Source of the DNA: Pseudaminobacter salicylatoxidans
GTDB taxonomy: Bacteria > Pseudomonadota > Alphaproteobacteria > Rhizobiales > Rhizobiaceae
Assembly (NCBI RefSeq): GCF_003148475.1
Contig: NZ_QGGG01000007.1
Coordinates: 124,001-188,000 of the forward strand
Direction: 5' to 3'
Length of the DNA stretch: 64,000 nt
The notes under the pieces are model-generated. The model was given only the letters and a program-made list of their open reading frames with translations. It was not told the origin of the DNA and searched no databases. This document shows positions 17,226 through 25,323 of this stretch, in pieces (position 1 is the first letter of the stretch; each line of letters starts with the position of its first letter). Position numbers and translations under genes: made by a program.

Positions 17226-20200
17226 ATGCTGGCCCGACTCTTTGTTTTCGTGGGCGGATTGATCGTGCTGGCGCTGACGGCAGCGCTGGTCGCACCCTAT
17301 TTCATCGACTGGACCTCCTACCGTGCCGATTTCGAGCGCGAGGCGAGCGCCATCCTCGGCCGCAAGGTCACCGTCGAGGGTTCCGCCACCGCGCGGCTCC
17401 TGCCGTTTCCTTCCGTGACCTTCTCGGACGTGTCGGTGGGCGCTTCGGCCGCCGGCGAGCCGGCCATGACGGTCGAAACTTTTTCCATGGATGCCGAACT
17501 GGCGCCCTTCATGCATGGCGAATTGCTGATCTTCGACATGCGGCTGGTGCGGCCGCGGGCCGTCATCGACATTGCCGGAGACGGCACGGTGGATTGGGCG
17601 ATGCGCCCGTCCACGCCGATGGACCCGAGACGGATCGCGCTGGAAAAGCTGACGATCAGCGACGGCGAAGTGACGATCCGCCACGGCGCGGGCGGGCGCG
17701 TACATCGGTTGACCGGCATCAACACGGAAATCTCGGCCAAGTCGCTCGCCGGGCCATGGCGCGCCAACGGCACGATGCTGGTTGACGGCATGCACACCAC
17801 CATTGCCGCTTCTACCGGCGCGGTGGATGCGAACGGCCAGTTGCGTGTGCGCGTCAAGGCCGATCCGGAGCTCTACCCCTTCACCATCGAGACCGATGGC
17901 AATGCGCGCTTCGAGAATGGCGCGGGCGCCTATGCCGGGCAGTTCAAGATCATCGGCCGTTCGCCCGAAAAGCCGCACCGTGATGGCGAGGCGGTGAAGA
18001 CTGCAGGCAAGAAGCCGGAGCCGGGGTTCCGGCTCAATGGAGCGTTCGGCCTCGACCACCAGAAGCTCAGCATCGACAGTTTCCGCTTCGAGACCGGCCC
18101 GCTGGACAATCCCTACACAGCGGACGGCACGGCGCTCATCGAGCTGGGCGCCGCGCCCCGCTTCGCCATCGAGGCCAAGGGTGCGCAGGTGCGTTTCGAC
18201 GAAGCCGTCGCGGGGGGCGACACAGGCGAGGGGCTGACGCTTGCCGAGCGCATCTCGGCCCTGGAAAAGGCACTGGCCGGCCTGCCGCGCCCGACCATTC
18301 CCGGCACCGTCGAGGTCAACCTGCCGGCAATCGTCGCGGGCGACACGACCGCGCGCGACATTCACCTCTCGGCCGAGCCGGCGGAGGGCGGCTGGAAGAT
18401 CAAGTCGCTGGCGGCGACGCTGCCTGGCCGCACCACGCTGGAGGCCGACGGCTTCCTGCGCACCGGGCAGGAATTCGGCTTCCGGGGCGCGCTGCTGCTG
18501 GCTGTCGGCCAGCCATCGGGCTTCGCCGCCTGGGTGGCCTCGGACGTGGACGAGGCGATCCGGCGTCTGCCGGCCGCCGGCTTCAGCGCCGATGTGGACA
18601 TGACCGAAAACCGGCAGAGCTTCGACAATCTCGAACTGGTGCTGGGTGACGCGAAATTCCGTGGCCGCATCGACAGCCGCCAGCCGACGGACATGCGCCC
18701 CTCGGTGACGCTGAAACTGGATGGCGAGGCGCTCGATGTGGAAGGGCTATCGGCTTTCGCCTCGCTGTTCGTCAGCGACAAGGGCGCAAACCGCTTTGCC
18801 GACCGCGATCTCGACTTCGACATCAAGGCGGGGCCGGTATCGGCAGGAGGCCTGTCGGCCGACCATGTGGATACGGCGCTTCGCCTGCGTGGCGGGGTTC
18901 TGGAAATCGACAGGCTTTCGGTGGAGGGACTGGCCGGAGCCTCGGTGAGCGCCACCGGCCGGGTGAAGGATTTTCCCGACAATCCGACCGGCAATCTGGA
19001 TGCCTCTGTCGTGGCGGTCGATCTTGCCCCGCTCGTCAGGCTCGCGGCCGGGCACTATCCCGACAACAGACTGCTGGAAGGGCTGAATGCCCGCGCGCAG
19101 GCCTATCCGGGACTGTTCGAGGATGCCCGCATCGACGTCGTGGCGAGTGCCGCCGCCAATGACGATGGCACCACCGGCGCGGCGCTGAGCCTGCAAGGCA
19201 ATGCCGGCGGTTCGGCGATCTCTGCCACGCTTTCGGCCAAGGGCCTGTCGCAGATGCCGGAAAAAGCTCCGCTGTCGCTTTCACTGTCGGCGCGTAACGA
19301 CGACGCCACCGCGCTGATGGCGCTGGCCGGCGTGCCCTCCATACCGCTTGGCCTGACCGGCCCCGGCACGCTTACGCTTTCGGCCAGGGGAAGCGCGGCA
19401 GGCGGTCTCGATACGGCTTTCAGCCTCACCGGCGATGGATTTTCCGCAAAGTTCGACGGCAATGCGGTGCTTGCCGACGAGGGAGCGGAGGCAAAGGGCA
19501 GGATTGCCATCGACGCCGCCGACATCGAGCCGTGGATGATCACCGCCGGCCTGGGCCTGCCCGGCATGGGCATGGGCACGCCGCTGACGCTTGCCGCCGA
19601 TGCCGACTACGGCAATGGCCTGCTGGTGCTCGACAATCTGGACGGGGTCATCAACGAGGGCGCGGTGTCCGGCGCCGTCAACGCCGAAGTGAAGAACGGC
19701 GTGCCGCTGCTGACCGGGGCGCTGTCGCTCGATGAACTCAATCTCGACCCCGCATTGGCGATGGTGCTGGGCGAACAGGCGATCGCACCAACCGGCAAGG
19801 GGTGGTCTTCCGTGCCGTTTGCGTCGAAGCCGCTGACGCCCTTCGCCGCCAATCTCGACCTGACGGCCGGTACGGTTTCGGTGGCAGGCCTTGCCAATGC
19901 CTATGATGCAAAACTGAGGTTGAACCTCGACGGCGAAGGCTTGCGGCTTTCGGACGCGCGCGCGCGTCTGTTCGGTGGCCAGTTTGCCGGGCTGTTCGAG
20001 CTGCGCAACGACGGAGGCACGGGCCTGTTTTCGGGCCAGATGAAGCTCGACGGCGTCGATCTGGCCGCGGCGCTGCCCGATAGCGGCCTTGTCGGGCAGG
20101 GCGACCTTGCCGCTCAGCTCACGGCGAGCGGCAAGTCGGTCGGCGCGCTGGTTGCCGCCTTGTCGGGTTCCGGCACGGCCGGCGTGAAGAAACTGGTGGT

Positions 20201-21107
20201 GCCCAACGTCAATCCGGACGCCTTGCCGGCGCTCATTGCCAAGGCCGACGAGGTTGGCCGCGACGTCGATGCGGCACGCACCGCCGGGTTCGGGCCGCGG
20301 ATCGTTTCGGCGGGTAGCTTCCCGGCGGGCGAGGCCGACATCGCCTTCACCGTTGCAGGCGGCGTGTTGCGCGTGCCGCCGTTCAGCTTCGAGACGCCGG
20401 CCGCCCGGCTTTCCACCGACCTGCGCGCCGACCTCAATGACGGTACGGTGGCGGCGGACGGCACCATTGCCTACACGCCCGGCGACGAGGCGCTGGTAGG
20501 GTCGGAGCCCAGCCTGCGCTTCACCGTTTCGGGACCGATAAGCGCGCCCGCGCGCAAGCTCGACAGCGGTCCGCTGGCGCAGTTCCTGACCCAGCGCGCG
20601 CTGGAGCGCGAACAGGCGCGGGTGGAAGCCATGCAGGCCGAAGTGCTGGAAAAGCAGCGGCTGCGCCGCGAAGCCCGCTACTATGCGTCGTTGCAGGAGG
20701 AGCGCGAGCGCGCCGCCGAGGAACTGCGCCGCAAGCAGGAAGAGGAGCGCCTGCAAGCTGAAGCCAAAGCGCGCGCCGAAGCCGAAGCACGGGCGAAAGC
20801 CGAGGCGGAAGCGCAGGCCAAGGCTGAGGCGGAAGCGAAAGCTCGCGCCGCCGAAGAGGCTGCCGCACGGCAGGCCGAGAAAGCCCGGCAGGAAGCGGAA
20901 GCCAGGTCGCGTGCGGAAGCGGAGGCCAAGGCCAGGGCCGACAAGGCGCGCATGGATGCCGAGCGAAACAGCGCCGGCCAGCCTTCCGAAATCGAACGCG
21001 CGCCGCTGCCTGCGCCCAGCCAGCCGGCCCCGCCCGCCGTCGCCCCCAGAACCTTCGATCCCGATTCGATCGAGGGACTTCTGCGCACGTTGGGCAATGG
21101 TGGGTGA
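17226..21107 (+). CDS. Large AsmA family protein
   Basis: This 1293-residue protein starts at ATG 17226 behind GCCGGAGTGAG. Residues 4-25 form a membrane anchor. An AsmA N-terminal domain follows (YRADFEREASAILGRKVTVE, VTFSDVSVGA), then a long repetitive beta-rich region and an AsmA_2-like C-terminal domain near 880-1100 (LANAYDAKLRLNLDGEGLRL). The family is linked to outer-membrane biogenesis and lipid transport between the membranes. Unusually, residues about 1115-1240 form a long charged helix rich in Ala, Glu, Lys and Arg, ending with a Pro-rich linker and FDPDSIEGLLRTL. The body should lie in the periplasm. It stands alone. Confidence 0.9.
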   Translation: MLARLFVFVGGLIVLALTAALVAPYFIDWTSYRADFEREASAILGRKVTVEGSATARLLPFPSVTFSDVSVGASAAGEPAMTVETFSMDAELAPFMHGELLIFDMRLVRPRAVIDIAGDGTVDWAMRPSTPMDPRRIALEKLTISDGEVTIRHGAGGRVHRLTGINTEISAKSLAGPWRANGTMLVDGMHTTIAASTGAVDANGQLRVRVKADPELYPFTIETDGNARFENGAGAYAGQFKIIGRSPEKPHRDGEAVKTAGKKPEPGFRLNGAFGLDHQKLSIDSFRFETGPLDNPYTADGTALIELGAAPRFAIEAKGAQVRFDEAVAGGDTGEGLTLAERISALEKALAGLPRPTIPGTVEVNLPAIVAGDTTARDIHLSAEPAEGGWKIKSLAATLPGRTTLEADGFLRTGQEFGFRGALLLAVGQPSGFAAWVASDVDEAIRRLPAAGFSADVDMTENRQSFDNLELVLGDAKFRGRIDSRQPTDMRPSVTLKLDGEALDVEGLSAFASLFVSDKGANRFADRDLDFDIKAGPVSAGGLSADHVDTALRLRGGVLEIDRLSVEGLAGASVSATGRVKDFPDNPTGNLDASVVAVDLAPLVRLAAGHYPDNRLLEGLNARAQAYPGLFEDARIDVVASAAANDDGTTGAALSLQGNAGGSAISATLSAKGLSQMPEKAPLSLSLSARNDDATALMALAGVPSIPLGLTGPGTLTLSARGSAAGGLDTAFSLTGDGFSAKFDGNAVLADEGAEAKGRIAIDAADIEPWMITAGLGLPGMGMGTPLTLAADADYGNGLLVLDNLDGVINEGAVSGAVNAEVKNGVPLLTGALSLDELNLDPALAMVLGEQAIAPTGKGWSSVPFASKPLTPFAANLDLTAGTVSVAGLANAYDAKLRLNLDGEGLRLSDARARLFGGQFAGLFELRNDGGTGLFSGQMKLDGVDLAAALPDSGLVGQGDLAAQLTASGKSVGALVAALSGSGTAGVKKLVVPNVNPDALPALIAKADEVGRDVDAARTAGFGPRIVSAGSFPAGEADIAFTVAGGVLRVPPFSFETPAARLSTDLRADLNDGTVAADGTIAYTPGDEALVGSEPSLRFTVSGPISAPARKLDSGPLAQFLTQRALEREQARVEAMQAEVLEKQRLRREARYYASLQEERERAAEELRRKQEEERLQAEAKARAEAEARAKAEAEAQAKAEAEAKARAAEEAAARQAEKARQEAEARSRAEAEAKARADKARMDAERNSAGQPSEIERAPLPAPSQPAPPAVAPRTFDPDSIEGLLRTLGNGG

Positions 21108-21205
21108 CGTCGGCGCTCCGCGCCGACGAAAAAACTTGCATGGCGAATGTCGGGGTGCGGCTGCGTCGCGCGTCCCTATGGCATTGACAACAAGTGGAGA
21201 TGCAG

Positions 21206-21688
21206 ATGACCGCCGCCAACGAAGCCGCTTCCGCAGCCGACCGCGAACTGGTGTTGACCCGCATGATCGACGCGCCGCGTGAAAAACTCTTCCGAGCCTG
21301 GACCGAGCCGGATTTGCTGGTGCAGTGGTTTGCACCGCTCCCCTGGACGACCTCGGCAGTCGAAGTCGACCTGCGGCCGGGCGGCCGCAGCCTCTTCGTC
21401 ATGCGCGACCCGGACGGCAAGGACTATCCGAACATGGGCGTCTATCTCGAGGTGGTGAAGAACGAAAAGCTGGTCTTCACCGACGCCTATACCGAAGGCT
21501 GGCAGCCTTCCGAAAAGCCGTTCTTCACCGGCATCATCACCTTCGAGGATGTCGGCGGCAAGACCCGCTACACCGCCCGCGCGCGCCACTGGACGGTCGA
21601 AAACCGCGATATGCATGAGAAGATGGGCTTCCACGAAGGCTGGGGACAATGCGCCGACCAGTTGGCGGCGCTGGTCGCGAAGATTTAG
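21206..21688 (+). CDS. SRPBCC/AHSA1 (Aha1-C-terminal-like) family protein
   Basis: The 160-residue protein has the activator-of-Hsp90 homology/START-like fold: LVLTRMIDAPREKLFRAWTE at the N-terminus, WFAPLPWTTSAVEVDLRPGG, then ITFEDVGGKTRYTARARHW and FHEGWGQCADQLAAL at the end. It probably binds a hydrophobic ligand or acts in stress. Three in-frame starts exist (21194 GTG, 21200 ATG, 21206 ATG). The last is preferred because GTGGAG lies six bases before it. Its TAG stop lies inside the palindromic repeat that follows. Confidence 0.85.
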   Translation: MTAANEAASAADRELVLTRMIDAPREKLFRAWTEPDLLVQWFAPLPWTTSAVEVDLRPGGRSLFVMRDPDGKDYPNMGVYLEVVKNEKLVFTDAYTEGWQPSEKPFFTGIITFEDVGGKTRYTARARHWTVENRDMHEKMGFHEGWGQCADQLAALVAKI

Positions 21689-21782
21689 AGCATGATGCCG
21701 AAAAGCGCGAAGCGGTTTTCGGGTGACATCATGGGTCTATCTCATTGATTTTGCCGCATGTATGTGATTCCACCATGCTCTA
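21686..21782. repeat. Palindromic intergenic element, copy 1, supplying both flanking stop codons
   Basis: Outer arms TAGAGCATG (21686-21694) and CATGCTCTA (21774-21782) are perfect inverted repeats. Inside lies CATGATG ... CATCATG (21691-21697 and 21727-21733), enclosing CCGAAAA ... TTTTCGG. The plus-strand AHSA1 gene and the convergent minus-strand gene both end with TAG codons that are part of these outer arms. A diverged copy lies at 62320-62413, sharing CATGATGCCGAAA, GAAGCGGTTTTCGG, ACATCATGG and the tail GTGATTCCAC. Elements of this look are widespread in rhizobial intergenic DNA. Confidence 0.85.
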
Positions 21783-22505
21783 CCGACGCAGCCAGACGCG
21801 CAATTGCCCGATGCTTTCGAAGCCGGCGCGGCGGGCGGTCGCCAGATCGTCGCCGCTCTCGTAGCCGACCAGGGGCAGGCCCGGATATATCCGGGCCGCC
21901 TCCGTGACCAGTCCCTTCCAGACGGCTTCCGCAGGCAAGCCTTGCGAGAACACATTCGACAAGCCGGTCACGCCCGCCGCATGGCTCAGCACGCCGCCAC
22001 CGATCGGGATGCCGTCCGCCAGCAGAAGCAGGAAGCGGATGTCCGGACCGGACAGCAGGCCGGGCAGGAATATCCGCGAACCGGCTGGCGCCGATGTCCC
22101 TGCCCAATTGTCCTCCCAGCGCTGAAGCTCAGCATCGCTGCGCATCTGGAGGCAGGATAAGGCAGCCGGACTTTCCCGGTCCGCCTCCGGGAAGGGAAGG
22201 GCAATCCAGTCGGCATCGAACAGGATTTCAAAGCCGTGCCCGGCAAGATCGAGGCGGCAAAAGCTGTCCTTGACGGCAACAGCATGGGGCCGCGCGTGGG
22301 CAAGTGCTACGATATGCCGTTCCTGGCTCCGGCCTTCTTGCGCGCTCAACGTCACCGCGTCGGGATAGAAGGGCGGCGACCCATCATGCTGAAGCCATAT
22401 GTGGGGCTGGAACTCACCGGGCCTGCCATGCGCAGCACAGACACTGTCGCACCAATGGGCGTTGTTGAGGGCGGCGCGTTCAAGCAGATCGTGTGCGCCC
22501 GGCAT
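21780..22505 (-). CDS. Hypothetical protein with GNAT-like C-terminus
   Basis: The 241-residue soluble protein begins MPGAHDLLERAALNNAHWCD. The C-terminal third, FLLLLADGIPIGGGVLSHAA then TGLSNVFSQGLPAEAVWKGL and GYESGDDLATARRAGFESIG, has the strand-helix order and final Gly-Phe of an acetyltransferase (GNAT) fold. The acetyl-CoA loop is weak, so activity is uncertain. The N-terminal part matches nothing I recognise. Its stop codon lies in the palindromic repeat shared with the convergent AHSA1 gene. It lies downstream of the RHH gene on the same strand. Confidence 0.65.
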   Translation of the reverse strand: MPGAHDLLERAALNNAHWCDSVCAAHGRPGEFQPHIWLQHDGSPPFYPDAVTLSAQEGRSQERHIVALAHARPHAVAVKDSFCRLDLAGHGFEILFDADWIALPFPEADRESPAALSCLQMRSDAELQRWEDNWAGTSAPAGSRIFLPGLLSGPDIRFLLLLADGIPIGGGVLSHAAGVTGLSNVFSQGLPAEAVWKGLVTEAARIYPGLPLVGYESGDDLATARRAGFESIGQLRVWLRR

Positions 22506-22543
22506 TCAAGCGGCCATGAGGATTGATGTGAGAGTTTCGCCGG

Positions 22544-22768
22544 TCATCTGTCAGACTGCCTTTTGGCCCATTCGAGCACGCTGAGGCGCAGCGCCGACGA
22601 CAGATTGGCCTCACGGTGGCGGTTTTCATCGATGTCGGCGACGAGCGCCGACAGTGTCAGGCCGCGCTGGGCGGCTATGACGACAAGATCGTCATAGAAA
22701 GGCTGTTCGAGCGAGAAGCTGGTACGATGACCGCGGATGGTCACCGAGTGCTTGCGCACCAGGCTCAC
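22544..22768 (-). CDS. Ribbon-helix-helix domain protein
   Basis: The 74-residue protein starts with GTG at 22768, overlapping the DUF4169 stop by four bases (GTGA). RKHSVTIRGHRTSFSLEQPF, then FYDDLVVIAAQRGLTLSALV and ADIDENRHREANLSSALRLS fit the ribbon-helix-helix fold (RHH_4 type). A DNA-binding regulator is possible. The overlap implies translational coupling with DUF4169 and sspB. Confidence 0.85.
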   Translation of the reverse strand: MSLVRKHSVTIRGHRTSFSLEQPFYDDLVVIAAQRGLTLSALVADIDENRHREANLSSALRLSVLEWAKRQSDR

Positions 22769-22986
22769 CGTGGCGCGCCCTCTTGCGAGGGGGCCGGGTC
22801 GTCATTCTTCTCGCGTTTGTGGCCTTCGATGAAACGTGAAGCCTGCTCGGCTTGCTTGCGATCGCGCTGCTTTTCAGCCTTGCTGCGCCCATGCAGGGCA
22901 CGGCTCTGTTCGGCTTCGCGCTCCTTGTCGGCGCACGCCTTCTGCTTGCGGAATTGTCGTAGATTGACGATGTCCGCCAAGGCCAT
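22765..22986 (-). CDS. DUF4169 family protein
   Basis: This 73-residue basic protein begins MALADIVNLRQFRKQKACAD, the DUF4169 start, followed by alternating Lys, Arg, Glu and Ala (AEQSRALHGRSKAEKQRDRK). It starts 6 bp after the sspB stop and overlaps the RHH gene by four bases, so the three are one operon. Function is unknown. Confidence 0.87.
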   Translation of the reverse strand: MALADIVNLRQFRKQKACADKEREAEQSRALHGRSKAEKQRDRKQAEQASRFIEGHKREKNDDPAPSQEGAPR

Positions 22987-22992
22987 GCGTTC

Positions 22993-23514
22993 CTATTTCT
23001 TGCGGAAGGCGTCCAATGAAACGACGTCGGCGCCCTTGCTCTCGCCGGCTTCGGCCACCGCTTCCTCGACCTTGGCTTTTTTCGCGCGGCTCTCGCTTTT
23101 GACGGGGACCTTTTCTTCCTCCGGCTGTTGGTCGAGCGAATCGATCACGCCACCCTCGATCTTGACGTCGAATTCGAGTTCGAAATTGACCGACGGATCA
23201 TAGAAACCGCGCACGGCCGAGAAGGGGATTTCCAGCTTTTCGGGAATGTCCGAGAAGGACAGGCCGATTTCGAAGCCGGTTTCAGTGACCTTGAGGTCCC
23301 AGTACTGGAATTGGATGACGATCGTCATCTGCTCCGGGTAGCGTTCGCGCAGGCGGCTGGAAATGCGCACGCCCGGCGCCCCAGTCAGGAAGGTGATGAA
23401 GAAATGATGGTTCCCCGGCAGTCCCGTGCGCGCAACCTCCGCCAGAACCTTGCGCATAACGCCGCGCAGGGCTTCCTGTGCCAGAATATCGTAGCGGATG
23501 TGGTCTTCGGCCAT
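22993..23514 (-). CDS. sspB: Alpha-type SspB, ClpXP adaptor protein
   Basis: The 173-residue protein has the alphaproteobacterial SspB core (about 1-125): RYDILAQEALRGVMRKVLAE, NHHFFITFLTGAPGVRISSR and IVIQFQYWDLKV. A flexible charged linker and a short C-terminal motif (GADVVSLDAFRKK) follow; this tail docks on ClpX. SspB tethers ssrA-tagged proteins to ClpXP for degradation. The ssrA gene lies about 900 bp upstream on the same strand, a suggestive link. It heads the operon sspB-DUF4169-RHH. Confidence 0.93.
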   Translation of the reverse strand: MAEDHIRYDILAQEALRGVMRKVLAEVARTGLPGNHHFFITFLTGAPGVRISSRLRERYPEQMTIVIQFQYWDLKVTETGFEIGLSFSDIPEKLEIPFSAVRGFYDPSVNFELEFDVKIEGGVIDSLDQQPEEEKVPVKSESRAKKAKVEEAVAEAGESKGADVVSLDAFRKK

Positions 23515-23710
23515 GTGCGGATGTACTTCCGGTGAATCGCGTGACTAGCTCTAATCAAGCTGGAGCCTATCGTAAACCGCATATAGCGCATCAGCGCAAC
23601 AGGGATAGAGGGCTGTCGCAGCAACGCCGGACAGGTGTGGCGGGCACGCAATATAGGTGCGCCTTGCAAGCCTGCTGTCGCCGCGGGGCCATCGGCACCG
23701 CCCGCCGCCA

Positions 23711-24265
23711 TCAGGTGGGGGTTATCGCGTCGAGCACGAAGCGAAGCCGTTCCGGCACGGTCAGGCGCGGGACTTCGACAAGGTCGTAGCCGCAGGCGCG
23801 GTAGGTTTCGACCATTGCCTGATAGGTGCGATGGGCTTCGTCGAGATCCTGCCGACGCTCGGCATCCTGAGAGAATATTTCCGGCCAGGGCGGCAGGATG
23901 AACACCTTGCGGTTGTAGCGGAAATGCTCGGCGGCCTTCCGGGCATGAAGCGGCACCGGAAGGTCGGTGAGACACAGATAGCCGATCACGTCCGGCACGC
24001 CGCGATCGAAGAAAACCGGGCCGGTTCCCGCTCTCGCCGCTTCATGCGAGCGCATTTCCCAGGCAAGCATCAGTTCGGCGAAGAGTGCCGGGTCGTTCCA
24101 TGGCAGGGCAGGGCCGTCCACCGCCATATGCTGGCGGATGATGCCGCGCCCGGCCTCCGGCGCGGTTGCGTGGCCTGCCGCCGCAAGCGCTTCGATGAGT
24201 GTCGTCTTGCCCGAACCGGGACCTCCGGTGAGCACGTGGAATCGTTCGGTGTCGGTGCCGGTCAT
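23711..24265 (-). CDS. AAA family ATPase / nucleotide kinase-like protein
   Basis: The 184-residue protein has a P-loop GGPGSGKTTL (14-23), followed by GHATAPEAGRGIIRQHMAVD, FFDRGVPDVIGYL and a Tyr/Arg-rich lid segment (HFRYNRKVFILPPW). This is the AAA_28 class of small ATPases. Function is unknown; kinase activity on a small molecule is plausible. ATG 24265 was chosen by similarity; an upstream extension to 24325 is open. It lies between sspB and ssrA on the same strand. Confidence 0.83.
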   Translation of the reverse strand: MTGTDTERFHVLTGGPGSGKTTLIEALAAAGHATAPEAGRGIIRQHMAVDGPALPWNDPALFAELMLAWEMRSHEAARAGTGPVFFDRGVPDVIGYLCLTDLPVPLHARKAAEHFRYNRKVFILPPWPEIFSQDAERRQDLDEAHRTYQAMVETYRACGYDLVEVPRLTVPERLRFVLDAITPT

Positions 24266-24375
24266 ATGGCCTCGCCTGAGTTGTGGATATTTGGAGGATG
24301 CGTGCGGGATCGCGTGCAAGGGCACGGGAAATGCAGCCGCATGCGTCGAAGAATGATGGGTAATGGAAGGGGGAG

Positions 24376-24401
24376 AAGTGGAGGCTTCTGTTGCCAGGTG
24401 C
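24376..24401 (-). terminator. Possible terminator of ssrA
   Basis: On the minus strand, just past the coding piece, GGAGGC (bases 24401-24396) pairs with GCCTCC (24381-24376) around a 14-nt loop, followed by the pyrimidine-rich ACTTCTCCCCCTTCC. There is no clean U tract, so this is a likely stem-loop end rather than a textbook terminator. Confidence 0.45.
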
Positions 24402-24402
24402 C

Positions 24403-24696
24403 TCCGGACCCCGCCTAGAGGTGCGAACCGCTAGGGCTTGATTTGAAGCGTTCGCGCCGCATTAAGCAGCGAGACGAGCTTCCGCATAGTTGTCGTTGGC
24501 AACTATAAGTTTAGCCCGATAACGGTGGTACAATGCCGGGCAAAAGTACGATCTTTACACCTTCGTCGATCCTGTTTCGCCCCCATCAAAAGCCGCTCCC
24601 TCAAGAGCGGTTTTTGGTGGAGGCGCCGGGTACCGCCCCCGGGTCCGAACGGCTTATTTCATCGCCCGTTTATTGCCATAGTCAGGCGAACTGACA
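24403..24696 (-). ncRNA. ssrA: tmRNA, circularly permuted two-piece alpha type
   Basis: On the minus strand the acceptor piece comes first and ends with CGCCTCCACCA (3' end at base 24615). A 30-nt intervening hairpin (24585-24614, CCGCTC/GAGCGG) follows, then the coding piece beginning GGGGGCGAAACAGGATCGAC at 24584. Its GGGGGCG pairs with CGCCTCC to make the seven-bp acceptor stem with one G-U. The tag frame at 24500-24462 reads ANDNYAEARLAA and stop. A CCTAG/CTAGG hairpin near 24403-24425 closes the coding piece. The outer ends are estimates. tmRNA rescues stalled ribosomes and tags the product for ClpXP. Confidence 0.95.
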
Positions 24697-24701
24697 GGCT
24701 G

Positions 24702-24730
24702 AATATAGGCAGTCTTTGCGCAAATTGAAA
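24702..24730 (-). promoter_or_regulatory. Predicted ssrA promoter
   Basis: On the minus strand TTTCAA (24730-24725) is separated by 17 bp from TATATT (24707-24702). Transcription would begin near 24695, just ahead of the acceptor piece. The -10 box is good and the -35 box weak. Confidence 0.5.
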
Positions 24731-24884
24731 GGCCGCGGCCGCACAATCCACGCCCTGCAAAGTGCTTGACAGCCACGCGCTCAGCAAGGAAGGATTTGTT
24801 GTGGTGAGGACGCGTGGGAAGCGCAGAAGTTGTGGCCCCGCGACTCTCATGGATCGAAGTCTGTTTCCGACGAGGGGAATTTAC

Positions 24885-25196
24885 ATGACCGACTATCTTG
24901 CGGATGTGAAGAAGTACGATGCTGGCGCAAGCGCCGAAACGGTCGACAAGATCGTGAAGCATCTGGGCATCGCGCTGCGCAACCGCGACTCGTCGCTGGT
25001 TTCCTGCACCGACCCGAAGGAACTCGACCGCGTGAAGGAAAGCTGGATCGCCAAGAAACTCGGCGTGACCGACGACGCCAAAGCCGACGCGGCAGTCCAG
25101 GCGGTCTGCAAGGCCATGGCGGCGGATAACACCAAGAACCGCGTGACGTTCTACTATCTCGCGGCCAAGGAACTGGGCAAGCTCGCCGCCCTCTGA
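24885..25196 (+). CDS. DUF2853 family protein
   Basis: This 103-residue protein begins MTDYLADVKKYDAGASAETV and continues VKHLGIALRNRDSSLVSCTD and KESWIAKKLGVTD, the DUF2853 pattern. It is small, soluble and helical; structures of the family are known but the function is not. It follows CGAGGGGAAT and lies about 130 bp upstream of thyA on the same strand. It is divergent from ssrA. Confidence 0.9.
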   Translation: MTDYLADVKKYDAGASAETVDKIVKHLGIALRNRDSSLVSCTDPKELDRVKESWIAKKLGVTDDAKADAAVQAVCKAMAADNTKNRVTFYYLAAKELGKLAAL

Positions 25197-25323
25197 TATC
25201 CGGCCGAAATCCATCTGGCATCGGCCGCCGCCGCGGTCGATGGCTGGGGATGGCCCCGGTTATGCATGGCGCCGACCGGGGCTTGCGCTATGATCGGTAA
25301 AGTTACCGAATCAAGCGAAGCCG

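Noticed and set aside
19281-21335. A 684-codon minus-strand frame opposite the AsmA-like gene
   Set aside because: It is antisense to a long coherent protein, with low-complexity composition from the Ala/Glu/Lys repeat tail.
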